Shown one piece after another: positions 23,764 through 31,401 of a stretch of DNA of 34,600 bases. The position numbers were made by a program, and so were the translations under genes. The stretch's first letter is position 1, and every line of letters starts with the position of its first letter. This DNA comes from a virus. The notes under the pieces are model-generated. The model worked only from the letters and a program-made list of their open reading frames with translations, had not been told where the DNA came from and did not search any database. The stretch spans positions 1 through 34,600 of the IMG/VR virus record IMGVR_UViG_3300048927_000167, one strand, 5' to 3'.

Positions 23764-25116
23764 ATGAGACTTACTGCATCTACAAACGATTTTTCAAAAG
23801 GTTTTAGCAATGAAGATGATATATTTGGAAGGAAAAAACTCTATCTGCAAATTATGAGAGTGCTAACAAATGCTGTGGATAAAAGCCTAGTGTTAGCCCT
23901 TGATGATAAATGGGGAAACGGCAAAACATCTTTTGTTAAAATGATGGAGTCAGAAATAAGAATAAATCACTCTAGAGATGCAGAGGTGATCTATTTTGAT
24001 GCTTTCAAGAGTGATTATCAGTCAGATCCATTTATAGCTTTAACCGCTAGCATATATGAAATGACGGAAAAAGATAATCAGCTAAAAAACTTAGGAGGTG
24101 AACTCCTAACAATTGGGAAAAAGCTAGGTGCTTCATTTATTATTAATGGATCAAAATTAGCTATTGGTGCCGTTACGGGGGGTTTAGTTTCTGGCACAAT
24201 GCTTGAAAAAACAGGTGATGCGATAAGCGAGTCCATAACATCTCCTCTTGAAAAATATATAGAAGAAAAAATAAAAAACAGCAAAGAAGAAACGTCAGCA
24301 ATAGAGAATTTTGGTGAAAAACTTACTGAAATACACGAGAAAAGTAAAAAGAAAATAATATTCATAATCGACGAACTTGATCGAGCACGCCCCGACTTTT
24401 CGTTGGATTTATTAGAAAAGATAAAACATATTTTCTCGGTAGAAGGTGTAATTTTTTTGCTTGTGGTTAATAGAGAACAGTTTGAAAAAAGCATAGAAAG
24501 CAGATATGGAAATATAAACTCAAAACTATACCTTAATAAATTTGTTCACTATTGGTTTACTTTACCCAAAGATAGTATCTTTTCAAGATCTAGCCAAGCT
24601 GGGATTAGCCAACCAACTATTAAGAAATACTTACACTCAATTGATGAAACCAATAGTTTTCATGGCAGAGGGGGAGTGATTATTAATATACTGTCTGGGC
24701 TATTAGAAACAAATAACTGCTCGCTAAGGGAAGCGGAGAGATGCTATTCAGTTATAAACATCATTGACCCGTCCATAACAAAAATTTATGCTACTGATTC
24801 TTATAAAGCTGCTACTGCACTTATTGCTTTTCTTAAGGTCCACAATTCAAAATTACTAACAGAAATAATATTTAAAAAACATGATGCTGATACAGTGATG
24901 AAGTCCTTAAATTTATTGGAAACTCCTTTGCTAGGTCATGCAGAGTTTTATTTGGTCAGATCCGTGTTGGACTACCACTATTCTACAGAAAGCCAACTTG
25001 ACGAACATCGCCAAAAAGGTAGTAAATATCGAGACATTGAAGGCATATTTGGCATAAAGGTGGACATAATGAACATTGTTTATTCGTCTGTAGAAGGATT
25101 TGAGGTTAATCTATAA
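23764..25116 (+). CDS. KAP-family P-loop NTPase
   Basis: A 450-residue KAP-type NTPase. Walker A is DKWGNGKTSF (Lys54, Thr55), followed by FDAFKSDYQSDPFIAL, which matches the KAP strand-2 region. Walker B is IIFIIDELDRARPD (Asp203, Glu204), close to the family DDLDRC. VVNREQFEKSI follows as sensor. An insert between Walker A and B holds a Gly/Ala-rich hydrophobic segment (residues about 121-146), in the place where many KAP proteins have membrane helices. The C-terminal 180 residues are unrecognised. GGGTG lies about seven bases before the ATG. KAP NTPases include the phage-exclusion protein PifA of plasmid F. The gene is AT-rich, in the P2 tin/old hotspot, and convergent with A. Function is inferred. 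Confidence 0.85.
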   Translation: MRLTASTNDFSKGFSNEDDIFGRKKLYLQIMRVLTNAVDKSLVLALDDKWGNGKTSFVKMMESEIRINHSRDAEVIYFDAFKSDYQSDPFIALTASIYEMTEKDNQLKNLGGELLTIGKKLGASFIINGSKLAIGAVTGGLVSGTMLEKTGDAISESITSPLEKYIEEKIKNSKEETSAIENFGEKLTEIHEKSKKKIIFIIDELDRARPDFSLDLLEKIKHIFSVEGVIFLLVVNREQFEKSIESRYGNINSKLYLNKFVHYWFTLPKDSIFSRSSQAGISQPTIKKYLHSIDETNSFHGRGGVIINILSGLLETNNCSLREAERCYSVINIIDPSITKIYATDSYKAATALIAFLKVHNSKLLTEIIFKKHDADTVMKSLNLLETPLLGHAEFYLVRSVLDYHYSTESQLDEHRQKGSKYRDIEGIFGIKVDIMNIVYSSVEGFEVNL

Positions 25117-25142
25117 TTAGCTAGCATAATATTGTCGTTATG

Positions 25143-25172
25143 ATGTGCAGTTTTTCAAACTGCACATTTTTC
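25143..25172. terminator. Terminator between KAP gene and A
   Basis: ATGTGCAGTTT-TTC-AAACTGCACAT followed by TTTTCT forms a strong stem. The minus strand also has A/T flanks. It lies three bases beyond the A stop codon, so it ends both the accessory transcript and the long early operon. Confidence 0.85.
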
Positions 25173-25174
25173 TC

Positions 25175-27628
25175 TTATAGCCACTCATCCAGCATCTCAT
25201 CACTGGCGCATTGGTAACAACCGGCGCCCGATGATGGATTTGCAGCAGTCAACTCGGAGCCGCAGCCGCACCAGCGGCGAACCTGCCTGATCTCCAACTC
25301 ATTGCCGTTCCGCAAAAGCGCCTCGCGATTATCATCGAGCCGGATGCGTGCGCCCGTAATCAGGGCCGGAGCGAGATCTGGCGTGTAGGCCATGCCCTGT
25401 GTAGCGCACAGGGTAATCACCGCAGCGGCTAAATCATCTGAAATTGGAGGGACGACCGGCGGCGCTGCTGGTAGATTTTGAGATTTTTTCTCATCCTGGC
25501 AGCTGCTGCGCATGACTCTGAGCGCGGCGCGGCGTTCCCGCGGTGTTAATGACGCTGGATCACGCAACTTTTCGGCGGGCAACTCTGTCGATAACTCTCG
25601 GGGATTGGTGTTTTTTTGGTCGCCCGTAGAGTTATTGACAGAACTCCAAGGGGCGGCGGGGCCGCCCTGAGTATCAAAAGATCCAGAACCAAAGGCGGTG
25701 CCGGATTTTGCTGGCTGCTTTTTGCGGATCGTCCAGGTTTTCAGGCGCGTGCATTGCCGCGATTCCTCGCCGATGTGCGGCGACCAGACGCCCGTGATTT
25801 TGCGCGTTGTCTCGCCGTAGGCGTTTGGCTCCTCGCTGTCCTCATAGGCAACGCGGACGGCATAGCGCTCGCGTGGAATAAGCACCCCGCCCTGTTTCTG
25901 GATATAGGTAGCAAAACAGCCCACGTCAGCAGCCGCCGCAATGGCATCCATAACCGGATCAGGCAGCAGTGATGCGCCGCGTTTGTATGTTCCAGCTTTG
26001 ATCATGATGCTGGTCAGCTGATTACTGAGTTTGCGCAGCTCACGGTAAACCGTGACCGGCGGCTGACCTACTGGCTGAAACTGGCGGATGCGATGCTGTG
26101 ATGCCCAGGCCATAGCGAGACGGGCCGTTTCGCGCAGCGGGCGGCCGGTTTCTTTGTCTGTTTCGCCGTCCAGCGCATAGCCGTCGATGTTTTTACTAAT
26201 ATATTTAGCCACATAGGCGGTCGCGCTGCCTTTTTTCGGGTCCATTTTTTTCGCTTTAAACCGCGCCGCTGTGTTTTTCCCCAGTTCCGCACGATCTTCG
26301 CGCGTGAAATAGTCGCGCAGGATCTCGAGTGCGGGTTTTACCTGGTCAGGCGGCAGGAAAATCAGAACATGCCAGTGCGGTGTGCTGTCGTGATGCGGTT
26401 CTGCGACGCGGAACCCGTAGGGGCGAAGATCGCTGCGTTTCAGTTTGGCGGTTGCCCTGCCCCAAACCCTGCACAGGTATTTTTGGGCAACTGACGGCGT
26501 TGCCCCATCCCATTTGGGGTTTGCGTGCCCGCTGTGGTTGTTGCTGTGATATCTGGAGGGGCAGGTAATTGTCAGGAATAGCCCGACGTCGCCGCGTGAC
26601 ATTGCCACCTGCTCGACACCCATCATGCGGGCCATCAACTCATGCCGGCGGATTGCTGGATTGCTCACGCTCGCCAGCGCCATCGCCTCTAATGAGGCAA
26701 CGTTTCCCTCGTCATCCTCCAGCTCATGACTGGCAATAAATTGCCGGTTTTTGCGGCGCTGCTCCTGCCATGCGGATAACGAGTCCTGACTGACGTAGGG
26801 ATTGCGGCGTTTGTGTATCTGACCGATCGCTCGCAACTGGCACTCGCGCCAGTCGTTACGCAACCGCCAGATCTGTCGCCCCCACCAATCAGCACTCATC
26901 AGCCTGCCCAGCGCGGACAAGCACAACAATTTATCAAACCGCTTGTTGAGCGATCGCCAAAACGGCGGGCGAATGCGCAGCGCCCTGACCTCGCGGCCCA
27001 GGTGCCGGTAGAGCCACAGTAGATCGTCGTCGCCGATCTCCTCCAATTGCGTGTTTAAAGCGCGGCACTCAGTGAAAAACATTTCACTAATCTGCGCGGC
27101 CAGAGCATTGCCCCATGTCAAAACCTGCCGGCGCGTCTGCTCTGCGAGATGTGACCAGCGCCGAGACCAGTACGCGCCCAGCTCGTTCGAGCTGCTGCGG
27201 ACTGCATGCGCCTGCCTCACTCGCTCCAGGCGCTGGACAGATTTCAGGATAGTGTTGCTGATAAACGCGTCGCGCTGTTCAGCTGGCTGGCGCTGACCAA
27301 TCCAGTCAATTTGATTGAGTAACGGCTGCCTCAGATACACCGGCAGCGTATTGAGGTGCGATTGAATGCCGCTGGCAGAGAGGTGCCACTCACTGCACGC
27401 TGTTTGCCATGCGTCACGCTCTTTGAGCGCCGCGCTACGCGCCAGGGCATTTACTGCAGCCTGCTGCCGTTCGTGGAACTCCTCAGCGGATATTGGGGAT
27501 TCCCCGCCGTGCGGATTGATTGCCGGGCGTGGTTTAATCCATGGGAAAAAACCGGGCGGCTGAGGTGTCGCGCCGGTAAATGGTGGTGGAGGTGATGGTG
27601 CGAAACGTCCGCGTTGCTCTCTACTCAT
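25175..27628 (-). CDS. A: Replication initiation endonuclease gpA
   Basis: An 817-residue HUH endonuclease that nicks its own gene and starts rolling-circle replication. The HUH motif is TPHWHVLIF (His418, His420). The catalytic pair is in TAYVAKYISKN (Tyr472 and Tyr476, spacing as P2 Tyr450/Tyr454). A C-terminal Cys cluster (RRWCGCGSE ... CYQCASD) looks like a zinc ribbon. The N-terminus is Pro-rich. It is longer than P2 A (761). The start overlaps the upstream methyltransferase stop by eight bases. The ori-like site lies at 25635-25655 within the gene, as in P2. Confidence 0.94.
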   Translation of the reverse strand: MSREQRGRFAPSPPPPFTGATPQPPGFFPWIKPRPAINPHGGESPISAEEFHERQQAAVNALARSAALKERDAWQTACSEWHLSASGIQSHLNTLPVYLRQPLLNQIDWIGQRQPAEQRDAFISNTILKSVQRLERVRQAHAVRSSSNELGAYWSRRWSHLAEQTRRQVLTWGNALAAQISEMFFTECRALNTQLEEIGDDDLLWLYRHLGREVRALRIRPPFWRSLNKRFDKLLCLSALGRLMSADWWGRQIWRLRNDWRECQLRAIGQIHKRRNPYVSQDSLSAWQEQRRKNRQFIASHELEDDEGNVASLEAMALASVSNPAIRRHELMARMMGVEQVAMSRGDVGLFLTITCPSRYHSNNHSGHANPKWDGATPSVAQKYLCRVWGRATAKLKRSDLRPYGFRVAEPHHDSTPHWHVLIFLPPDQVKPALEILRDYFTREDRAELGKNTAARFKAKKMDPKKGSATAYVAKYISKNIDGYALDGETDKETGRPLRETARLAMAWASQHRIRQFQPVGQPPVTVYRELRKLSNQLTSIMIKAGTYKRGASLLPDPVMDAIAAAADVGCFATYIQKQGGVLIPRERYAVRVAYEDSEEPNAYGETTRKITGVWSPHIGEESRQCTRLKTWTIRKKQPAKSGTAFGSGSFDTQGGPAAPWSSVNNSTGDQKNTNPRELSTELPAEKLRDPASLTPRERRAALRVMRSSCQDEKKSQNLPAAPPVVPPISDDLAAAVITLCATQGMAYTPDLAPALITGARIRLDDNREALLRNGNELEIRQVRRWCGCGSELTAANPSSGAGCYQCASDEMLDEWL
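25581..25655. other. ori: Replication origin (ori) inside gene A
   Basis: At 25635-25655 the minus strand carries CCTTGGAGTTCTGTCAA preceded by CGCC. It agrees at 18 of 21 positions with the P2 nicking region (CGCGCCTCGG-AGTCCTGTCAA, from memory). Part of it belongs to an 18-base inverted repeat: 25581-25598 and 25628-25645 are complementary at 16 of 18 positions, with a 29-base loop. The location inside A, toward its 3' end, fits P2 and 186. Nicking by gpA is inferred. Confidence 0.7.
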
Positions 27629-28472
27629 GCTTTACCGGCATGCGCTCACTAATGACAGGACTCAGCCAGATGCACTCCTGCCTCGTCTTGGTGCCCTTGC
27701 CTGCACTAATCCGTGAACTTTTAGTTTTCATCTGCCAGCCAGTCAGGAGATCCCTGTAGATTTCGCAGTCGTAGCCGCTAATCACTACCGCGCCACGCAT
27801 TAACGTTGCTGTTGCCAGCAACTCAACGTGATCGTCGTCGGTCATTTCGTGGTTATACTGACGGCGGCCAGCTGCGCGGGTTTCGCTGACATACGGCGGA
27901 TCGATATAGTGCAGGGTGTCGTCGCCATCATGGGCGCGCATTACCTCAAGCGCGTTTTTGTTTTCGATGATCACTCCCTGCAGCCGCTCACTGATTGCAG
28001 CCAGGTTTGCGGGAAATCTCGTCCACAGATGGGCGGCGGTGGCATACAGGCGTTTGCTATCACAGCGGAAACCAGAATGACTATCGAGTGCGGATGCAGA
28101 ACCAAAACCCATGCACGCCCTAACCACCATGCGGCGGGCGCGCTCAATGGGATCGGTTGCTGGCTGTTTCGCTAAATTGAACTCCTCGCGCGCATAGGCC
28201 GTCAGGCTGCATGCATCCTGCAAGCGCCGGCACATATCAGCATCACGCAACACACGAAACAGGTTTACAACCTCGCCGTCGAGATCGTTATAAACCTCTG
28301 CATAACTGCGCGGTTTCTGAATCAGTACGCCCGCCGCTCCTCCAAATGGTTCGACGTAACAGCGGTGATCGGGAAAATGACTGATGATCCAGGGCGCGAG
28401 CCGGAATTTTCCGCCGTGATAACGCATGACAGGATGCCGAATCTTTGGCTGCGTCATTGCAAGACTCTCCAT
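27621..28472 (-). CDS. Dam-type DNA adenine methyltransferase (second of pair)
   Basis: A 283-residue D12-class N6-adenine methyltransferase. Motifs in order: RYHGGKFRLAPWI (motif X), EPFGGAAGVLIQKPR (SAM-binding motif I), ENKNALEVM, and the catalytic HYIDPPYV. Probably methylates an adenine site in phage DNA. I chose the ATG at 28472, which overlaps the upstream stop as TGATG and has GAGGAGG upstream; an internal ATG at about residue 6 (MTQPKIRHP) is a reasonable alternative. It sits between another methyltransferase and A, with overlaps on both sides. The target site cannot be read from sequence. Confidence 0.88.
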   Translation of the reverse strand: MESLAMTQPKIRHPVMRYHGGKFRLAPWIISHFPDHRCYVEPFGGAAGVLIQKPRSYAEVYNDLDGEVVNLFRVLRDADMCRRLQDACSLTAYAREEFNLAKQPATDPIERARRMVVRACMGFGSASALDSHSGFRCDSKRLYATAAHLWTRFPANLAAISERLQGVIIENKNALEVMRAHDGDDTLHYIDPPYVSETRAAGRRQYNHEMTDDDHVELLATATLMRGAVVISGYDCEIYRDLLTGWQMKTKSSRISAGKGTKTRQECIWLSPVISERMPVKHE

Positions 28473-29431
28473 CACAGTGCCTCCTCTAAATCGTCAAATG
28501 CACCTGACTCACACATCGCCGCATACGTCGCATCACCGCAGCACGGACCGCAATCCGGGCACATGCCACCGCCTGCACTGTTGCAGCCCTCGCAGATTTT
28601 CAGGCAACCGATCACCTCGTTGGCCTCAGTGCGGGTTTGCGCGCCCACTGAGCGTCGTGCGGTGATTTCATGCATGCGGAACGGGGAATAAATGCGGCGG
28701 GTTTCGGGTGTGTCGCTGCCGGAAAATACCGACGTTGCGCCATGCTCGTTGAATGCATGAACCAGCGTTTTCACCAGGGTTTCGTGTTGATCTGCTCCAA
28801 ATCCGGCAGTGTGATAACTGGCAAAATTCGCGGTGTCGCTGGCGGGCAGGTATGGCGGATCACAGTAGAAAATCGCGCTCTGTTTGGCATGGGTGATGAT
28901 GGTTGTGCGGAAATCAGCACACATAAAAATTGTGCGCGTGTCCCGCGCTTTTTCAGCAAACAGGCGGATCTCACGTTCCGGGAAATACGGCGCTTTATAG
29001 CGACCATAGGGCACGTTGAATTTGCCCTGCTGGTTGTACCGCATCATGCCGTTATAGCCGTGCCGGTTGAGATAGAGAAAACGCAGCGCCTGCGTAAAAT
29101 CCCACGTTGAAAGCGCCCACGCAGCCGGGCGTGGATCATTGAACATGCTGCGGGTTGAGTAATACGTTTCCTCATTGTTGCCATCGCGGAACAGAGCTGA
29201 TCGCGCTGTGCTGATAAAATTCTCTGTGTCACTGGCAATCACGCGATAAAAATTAATCAGATGCGGGTTGATATCGCCGAGCACATAACGCCTGTAATCC
29301 GTATTCATAAACACGGACGCCCCGCCCACAAACGGCTCAATCAGGCAGTCGCCTTTTGGCAGATGAGGCAGCAATTTCGGCATGACGCGTGATTTACCGC
29401 CCGGCCATTTCAGAGGCAGTGTTGTTGTCAT
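28472..29431 (-). CDS. dam: Dam-type methyltransferase with Cys-rich tail
   Basis: A 319-residue D12-class adenine methyltransferase. Motifs: LKWPGGKSRVMPKLL (motif X), EPFVGGASVFMN (motif I), YLNRHGYNGMMRYN, and IFYCDPPYLP (catalytic DPPY). LNRHGYNG with F-N-V-P-Y-G-x-Y is characteristic of Dam enzymes, so GATC is the likely target. The last 50 residues add a cysteine cluster (ICEGC ... MCPDCGPCCGD) that looks like a small zinc-binding module, which standard Dam lacks. The start overlaps the upstream gene by four bases (ATGA). Confidence 0.88.
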   Translation of the reverse strand: MTTTLPLKWPGGKSRVMPKLLPHLPKGDCLIEPFVGGASVFMNTDYRRYVLGDINPHLINFYRVIASDTENFISTARSALFRDGNNEETYYSTRSMFNDPRPAAWALSTWDFTQALRFLYLNRHGYNGMMRYNQQGKFNVPYGRYKAPYFPEREIRLFAEKARDTRTIFMCADFRTTIITHAKQSAIFYCDPPYLPASDTANFASYHTAGFGADQHETLVKTLVHAFNEHGATSVFSGSDTPETRRIYSPFRMHEITARRSVGAQTRTEANEVIGCLKICEGCNSAGGGMCPDCGPCCGDATYAAMCESGAFDDLEEAL

Positions 29432-29655
29432 TGGATGGATTCCCCGTTGTAGGTTTCATGCGTCATGAGCTGCCAGTGCTGGCCGCCGTTTTTGCTGAGC
29501 AGCCGCCAGCGAATGCCAACCCGGATCACCAGATAGCCGTGCGGTTTTATGCGGGTAAAATTGTGCTCGCCGCGCTCGTACTGGCGGAGCAGGCGCAATG
29601 CACGCGCCTGAACCCGCAGCGCGACACGTTTGCAGGTCATCGTGACGGGCATCAT
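29428..29655 (-). CDS. Small basic early protein, unknown
   Basis: A 75-residue Arg-rich protein (MMPVTMTCKRVALRVQARAL...). No family recognised. It overlaps the preceding gene's stop and the dam start by four bases each, so it is very likely translated as part of the early operon. The pattern KPHGYLVIRVGIRWRLLSKNGGQHWQLMTH suggests a small beta-rich fold, and the charge would allow nucleic-acid binding; both are guesses from composition. Confidence 0.7.
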   Translation of the reverse strand: MMPVTMTCKRVALRVQARALRLLRQYERGEHNFTRIKPHGYLVIRVGIRWRLLSKNGGQHWQLMTHETYNGESIQ

Positions 29656-30278
29656 GAGCGCTCCATAATGGCGAGGTGATCAGGCACTGAACGGAGATAT
29701 GCCGCGTTCATGGCCGACAGTGCGCGCCAGGCAGATGTGATCAATTGAGATTGATGCAGGGCATCATTGAGCAGGTTTTGTGATGTTCTGTCGCATATAG
29801 TGATGCAACCGCCATGGACTACAACCGGGATAAATTCGATCAGCGTGCTGACGTGATGCGCGTGTGCGTATTGCCAGGCCGGCGCAATACCAGCGGCGGC
29901 CATTGCGCTATAAATGATCGGGGCGTCGATATCGAGGTTTTTAAACCACACGGGGCAACTACCAAACTCACCCTGACGCAGAACAAACAGGTTTACTTTT
30001 GTCAGCGCCTCGCGCAGCTCCAGAGAAACATCAGACAGCAACTCTGAGCGCGATTCAGCTGACTGGCGCAACCAATATTTAAACGCGCTGGCATCAATGG
30101 TTCCGCCCTCGCGCTGACTACTCTCAATATCAACAGAGCAGTACATTTGGTCTGCTATAGCACCCGTCTCCGGGTTAAATGCCACCGCTGCAATTGCGGC
30201 AATTGCGGCAATTGCGGCGCTAGGGCGCGCATCCAATGCCGTTACCCGGATCATGATGTGATTACGCTGATTAATCAT
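29652..30278 (-). CDS. Degraded 3'-5' exonuclease-like protein
   Basis: A 208-residue protein resembling the Rv2179c-like/exonuclease VIII-type 3'-5' exonucleases of phages: RPSAAI, FNPETGAIADQMYCSVDIESS, GGTIDASAFKYWLRQS, and VWFKNLDIDAPIIYSAMAAAGI line up with the family. The first catalytic motif, normally D-x-E at the start (IDLET-type), reads IRVTA here, so the metal-binding Asp and Glu are absent. The Asp of the second motif is retained in LDIDAP. A run AAIAAIAAIAA is encoded by a 9-bp tandem repeat. ATG 30278 has AGGA seven bases upstream. Probably a structural or regulatory relic rather than an active nuclease. Confidence 0.7.
   Translation of the reverse strand: MINQRNHIMIRVTALDARPSAAIAAIAAIAAVAFNPETGAIADQMYCSVDIESSQREGGTIDASAFKYWLRQSAESRSELLSDVSLELREALTKVNLFVLRQGEFGSCPVWFKNLDIDAPIIYSAMAAAGIAPAWQYAHAHHVSTLIEFIPVVVHGGCITICDRTSQNLLNDALHQSQLITSAWRALSAMNAAYLRSVPDHLAIMERS
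30191..30217. repeat. 9-bp tandem repeat, three copies
   Basis: CAATTGCGG is repeated three times without mismatch inside the exonuclease-like gene, giving an Ala-Ala-Ile repeat. Being a multiple of three, copy-number change by slippage would keep the frame. The protein appears about three residues longer here than the family pattern, equal to one repeat unit. Confidence 0.9.
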
Positions 30279-30358
30279 TTTGCTGTCCTATGCTGTTTTA
30301 TGGGCGAGCGTGGTCCGGCGGGTTTACGCCTGGCATTGCTCGGGTTTTATTTCAGGTT

Positions 30359-30727
30359 TTAGTGACTGGTATCAGAATTTAATCGCGCAATGTCGCCGGG
30401 CCTGTAACGGGCGGGAACTGTGCGCGCCAGATATCGAATGGATTCCATCCCACGCGCGACTGTTCGGCGCTGCGGCAATGTCAGATCCTGCCAGGCAGCA
30501 AAAATGTCTTTGCCTTCCAGTTTCTGCATGGAGTGATCTGTGCATTCCTCGGCTATGGCATTGCCGAGCACAAAAACCGCTTTTCGCTGTGGTGCATTTA
30601 ATGCCGCATAGCGCTCTGCTGTCTCGTTCCGGCAAGCTGCTGCCTCCAGCTGCTCACGCATTTTGCAGAGCCAGCGCTGATGCGCCTCAATCTGCAGCGG
30701 TGTTTTTTGTTCGTTGATAGTATTCAT
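30359..30727 (-). CDS. Early-operon protein of unknown function
   Basis: A 122-residue, mostly helical and charged protein (MNTINEQKTPLQIEAHQ..., LNAPQRKAVFVLGNAIAEE, LTLPQRRTVARGMESIRYL). Two similar L-x-x-P-Q-R-[KR] segments may indicate an internal duplication. AGG lies about seven bases before the ATG. It is on the minus strand with the early genes. No function is assigned; it occupies the region where P2 has orf80-83. Confidence 0.65.
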   Translation of the reverse strand: MNTINEQKTPLQIEAHQRWLCKMREQLEAAACRNETAERYAALNAPQRKAVFVLGNAIAEECTDHSMQKLEGKDIFAAWQDLTLPQRRTVARGMESIRYLARTVPARYRPGDIARLNSDTSH

Positions 30728-30769
30728 ATTGCTGCCTGCTATTTCTGCAATTACTGACAGATACGATTA

Positions 30770-31003
30770 TTAAAACGTTGTCGTATTTACCGGCACAGGC
30801 TCGGGTATAATTCCGCGCCTGCAATCAGCAATCATCGCGCTGAGTTTATTTTCGGTCTCGATATCGCCGGAATATTTCGCAGTAAACTGCAATGCAATAA
30901 ACGCCAACCCCAAACTCAGCGTGTCGTTTTTCCCAGTATTTTCAGCTTCAAAATAATATTGCTGCAGAATGCCGTTGATTAATTCGATGTAAGGCTTTTT
31001 CAT
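30770..31003 (-). CDS. Small early protein, unknown
   Basis: A 77-residue acidic, helical protein (MKKPYIELINGILQQYYFEA..., LGLAFIALQFTAKYSG, ENKLSAMIADCRRGI). GGGGATTAGGGA precedes the ATG. Size and position resemble the small DUF2732-type proteins of P2-like phages, but I cannot establish homology by eye. It follows the 36-residue membrane peptide after 17 bases. Confidence 0.6.
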   Translation of the reverse strand: MKKPYIELINGILQQYYFEAENTGKNDTLSLGLAFIALQFTAKYSGDIETENKLSAMIADCRRGIIPEPVPVNTTTF

Positions 31004-31020
31004 TCCCTAATCCCCGTTAA

Positions 31021-31131
31021 TTATTTAATCAGCCCACATAGCAACGCCATGCCGTATGCAATCCCGCCAACCGCCATGAGCGTCAGCAAGGCCAGCACAA
31101 ACAAACTGAGTAAAAAAAGCACTTCAACCAT
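31021..31131 (-). CDS. 36-residue single-helix membrane peptide
   Basis: ATG at 31131 encodes 36 residues dominated by one hydrophobic helix (VEVLFLLSLFVLALLTLMAV, then GGIAYGMALLCGLIK). The start overlaps the end of the upstream 69-residue gene by eight bases, suggesting translational coupling in the early operon. No family recognised. Candidates include a small membrane stress or exclusion peptide; none is supported by a motif. Confidence 0.55.
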   Translation of the reverse strand: MVEVLFLLSLFVLALLTLMAVGGIAYGMALLCGLIK

Positions 31132-31333
31132 GTGCCGCCTCTTCCCGTTCTGCGTGCAGATGGTCAATAAACCTCACCGCCTCAGCCTCTGCGAATTCAC
31201 AACCGAAATATGCACCGCCCCGCGAAACGCCGTATAGGTTGAGAGGGCGATGTGCAGTTCGTGGGGATTTAGTGATTGTGAAGCCGCGATATATAGCGGC
31301 GTTTTTACTGACTCTGATAATTGATTCGAGCAT
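31124..31333 (-). CDS. Small early protein, unknown
   Basis: A 69-residue protein (MLESIIRVSKNAAIYRGFTI...). The core YRGFTITKSPRT followed by LYGVSRGGAYFGCEFAEAEAVRFID has the layout of small single-domain phage proteins, with alternating strands and a final helix. The ribosome site is weak (GAAAATCT before ATG), and the start is uncertain. It is the first minus-strand gene after the plus-strand cassette. Confidence 0.5.
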   Translation of the reverse strand: MLESIIRVSKNAAIYRGFTITKSPRTAHRPLNLYGVSRGGAYFGCEFAEAEAVRFIDHLHAEREEAAHG

Positions 31334-31368
31334 AGATTTTCAAATCGCTCCCATTTGGCCGCAAAAAT

Positions 31369-31393
31369 GCCGGGTTTTTTACCCATGCCCGGC
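31369..31393. repeat. Hairpin GCCGGG/CCCGGC
   Basis: GCCGGG and CCCGGC at 31369-31374 and 31388-31393 form a stem around a loop containing TTTTTTACCC. It lies between the divergent 69-residue gene and the plus-strand cassette. It may end upstream transcription or be part of the cassette's control region. Confidence 0.45.
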
Positions 31394-31401
31394 GCATGGT
31401 T

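Noticed and set aside
27828-28175. 115-residue plus-strand open frame opposite the second methyltransferase
   Set aside because: Complement of a gene with clear methyltransferase motifs; no ribosome site and no recognisable domain.
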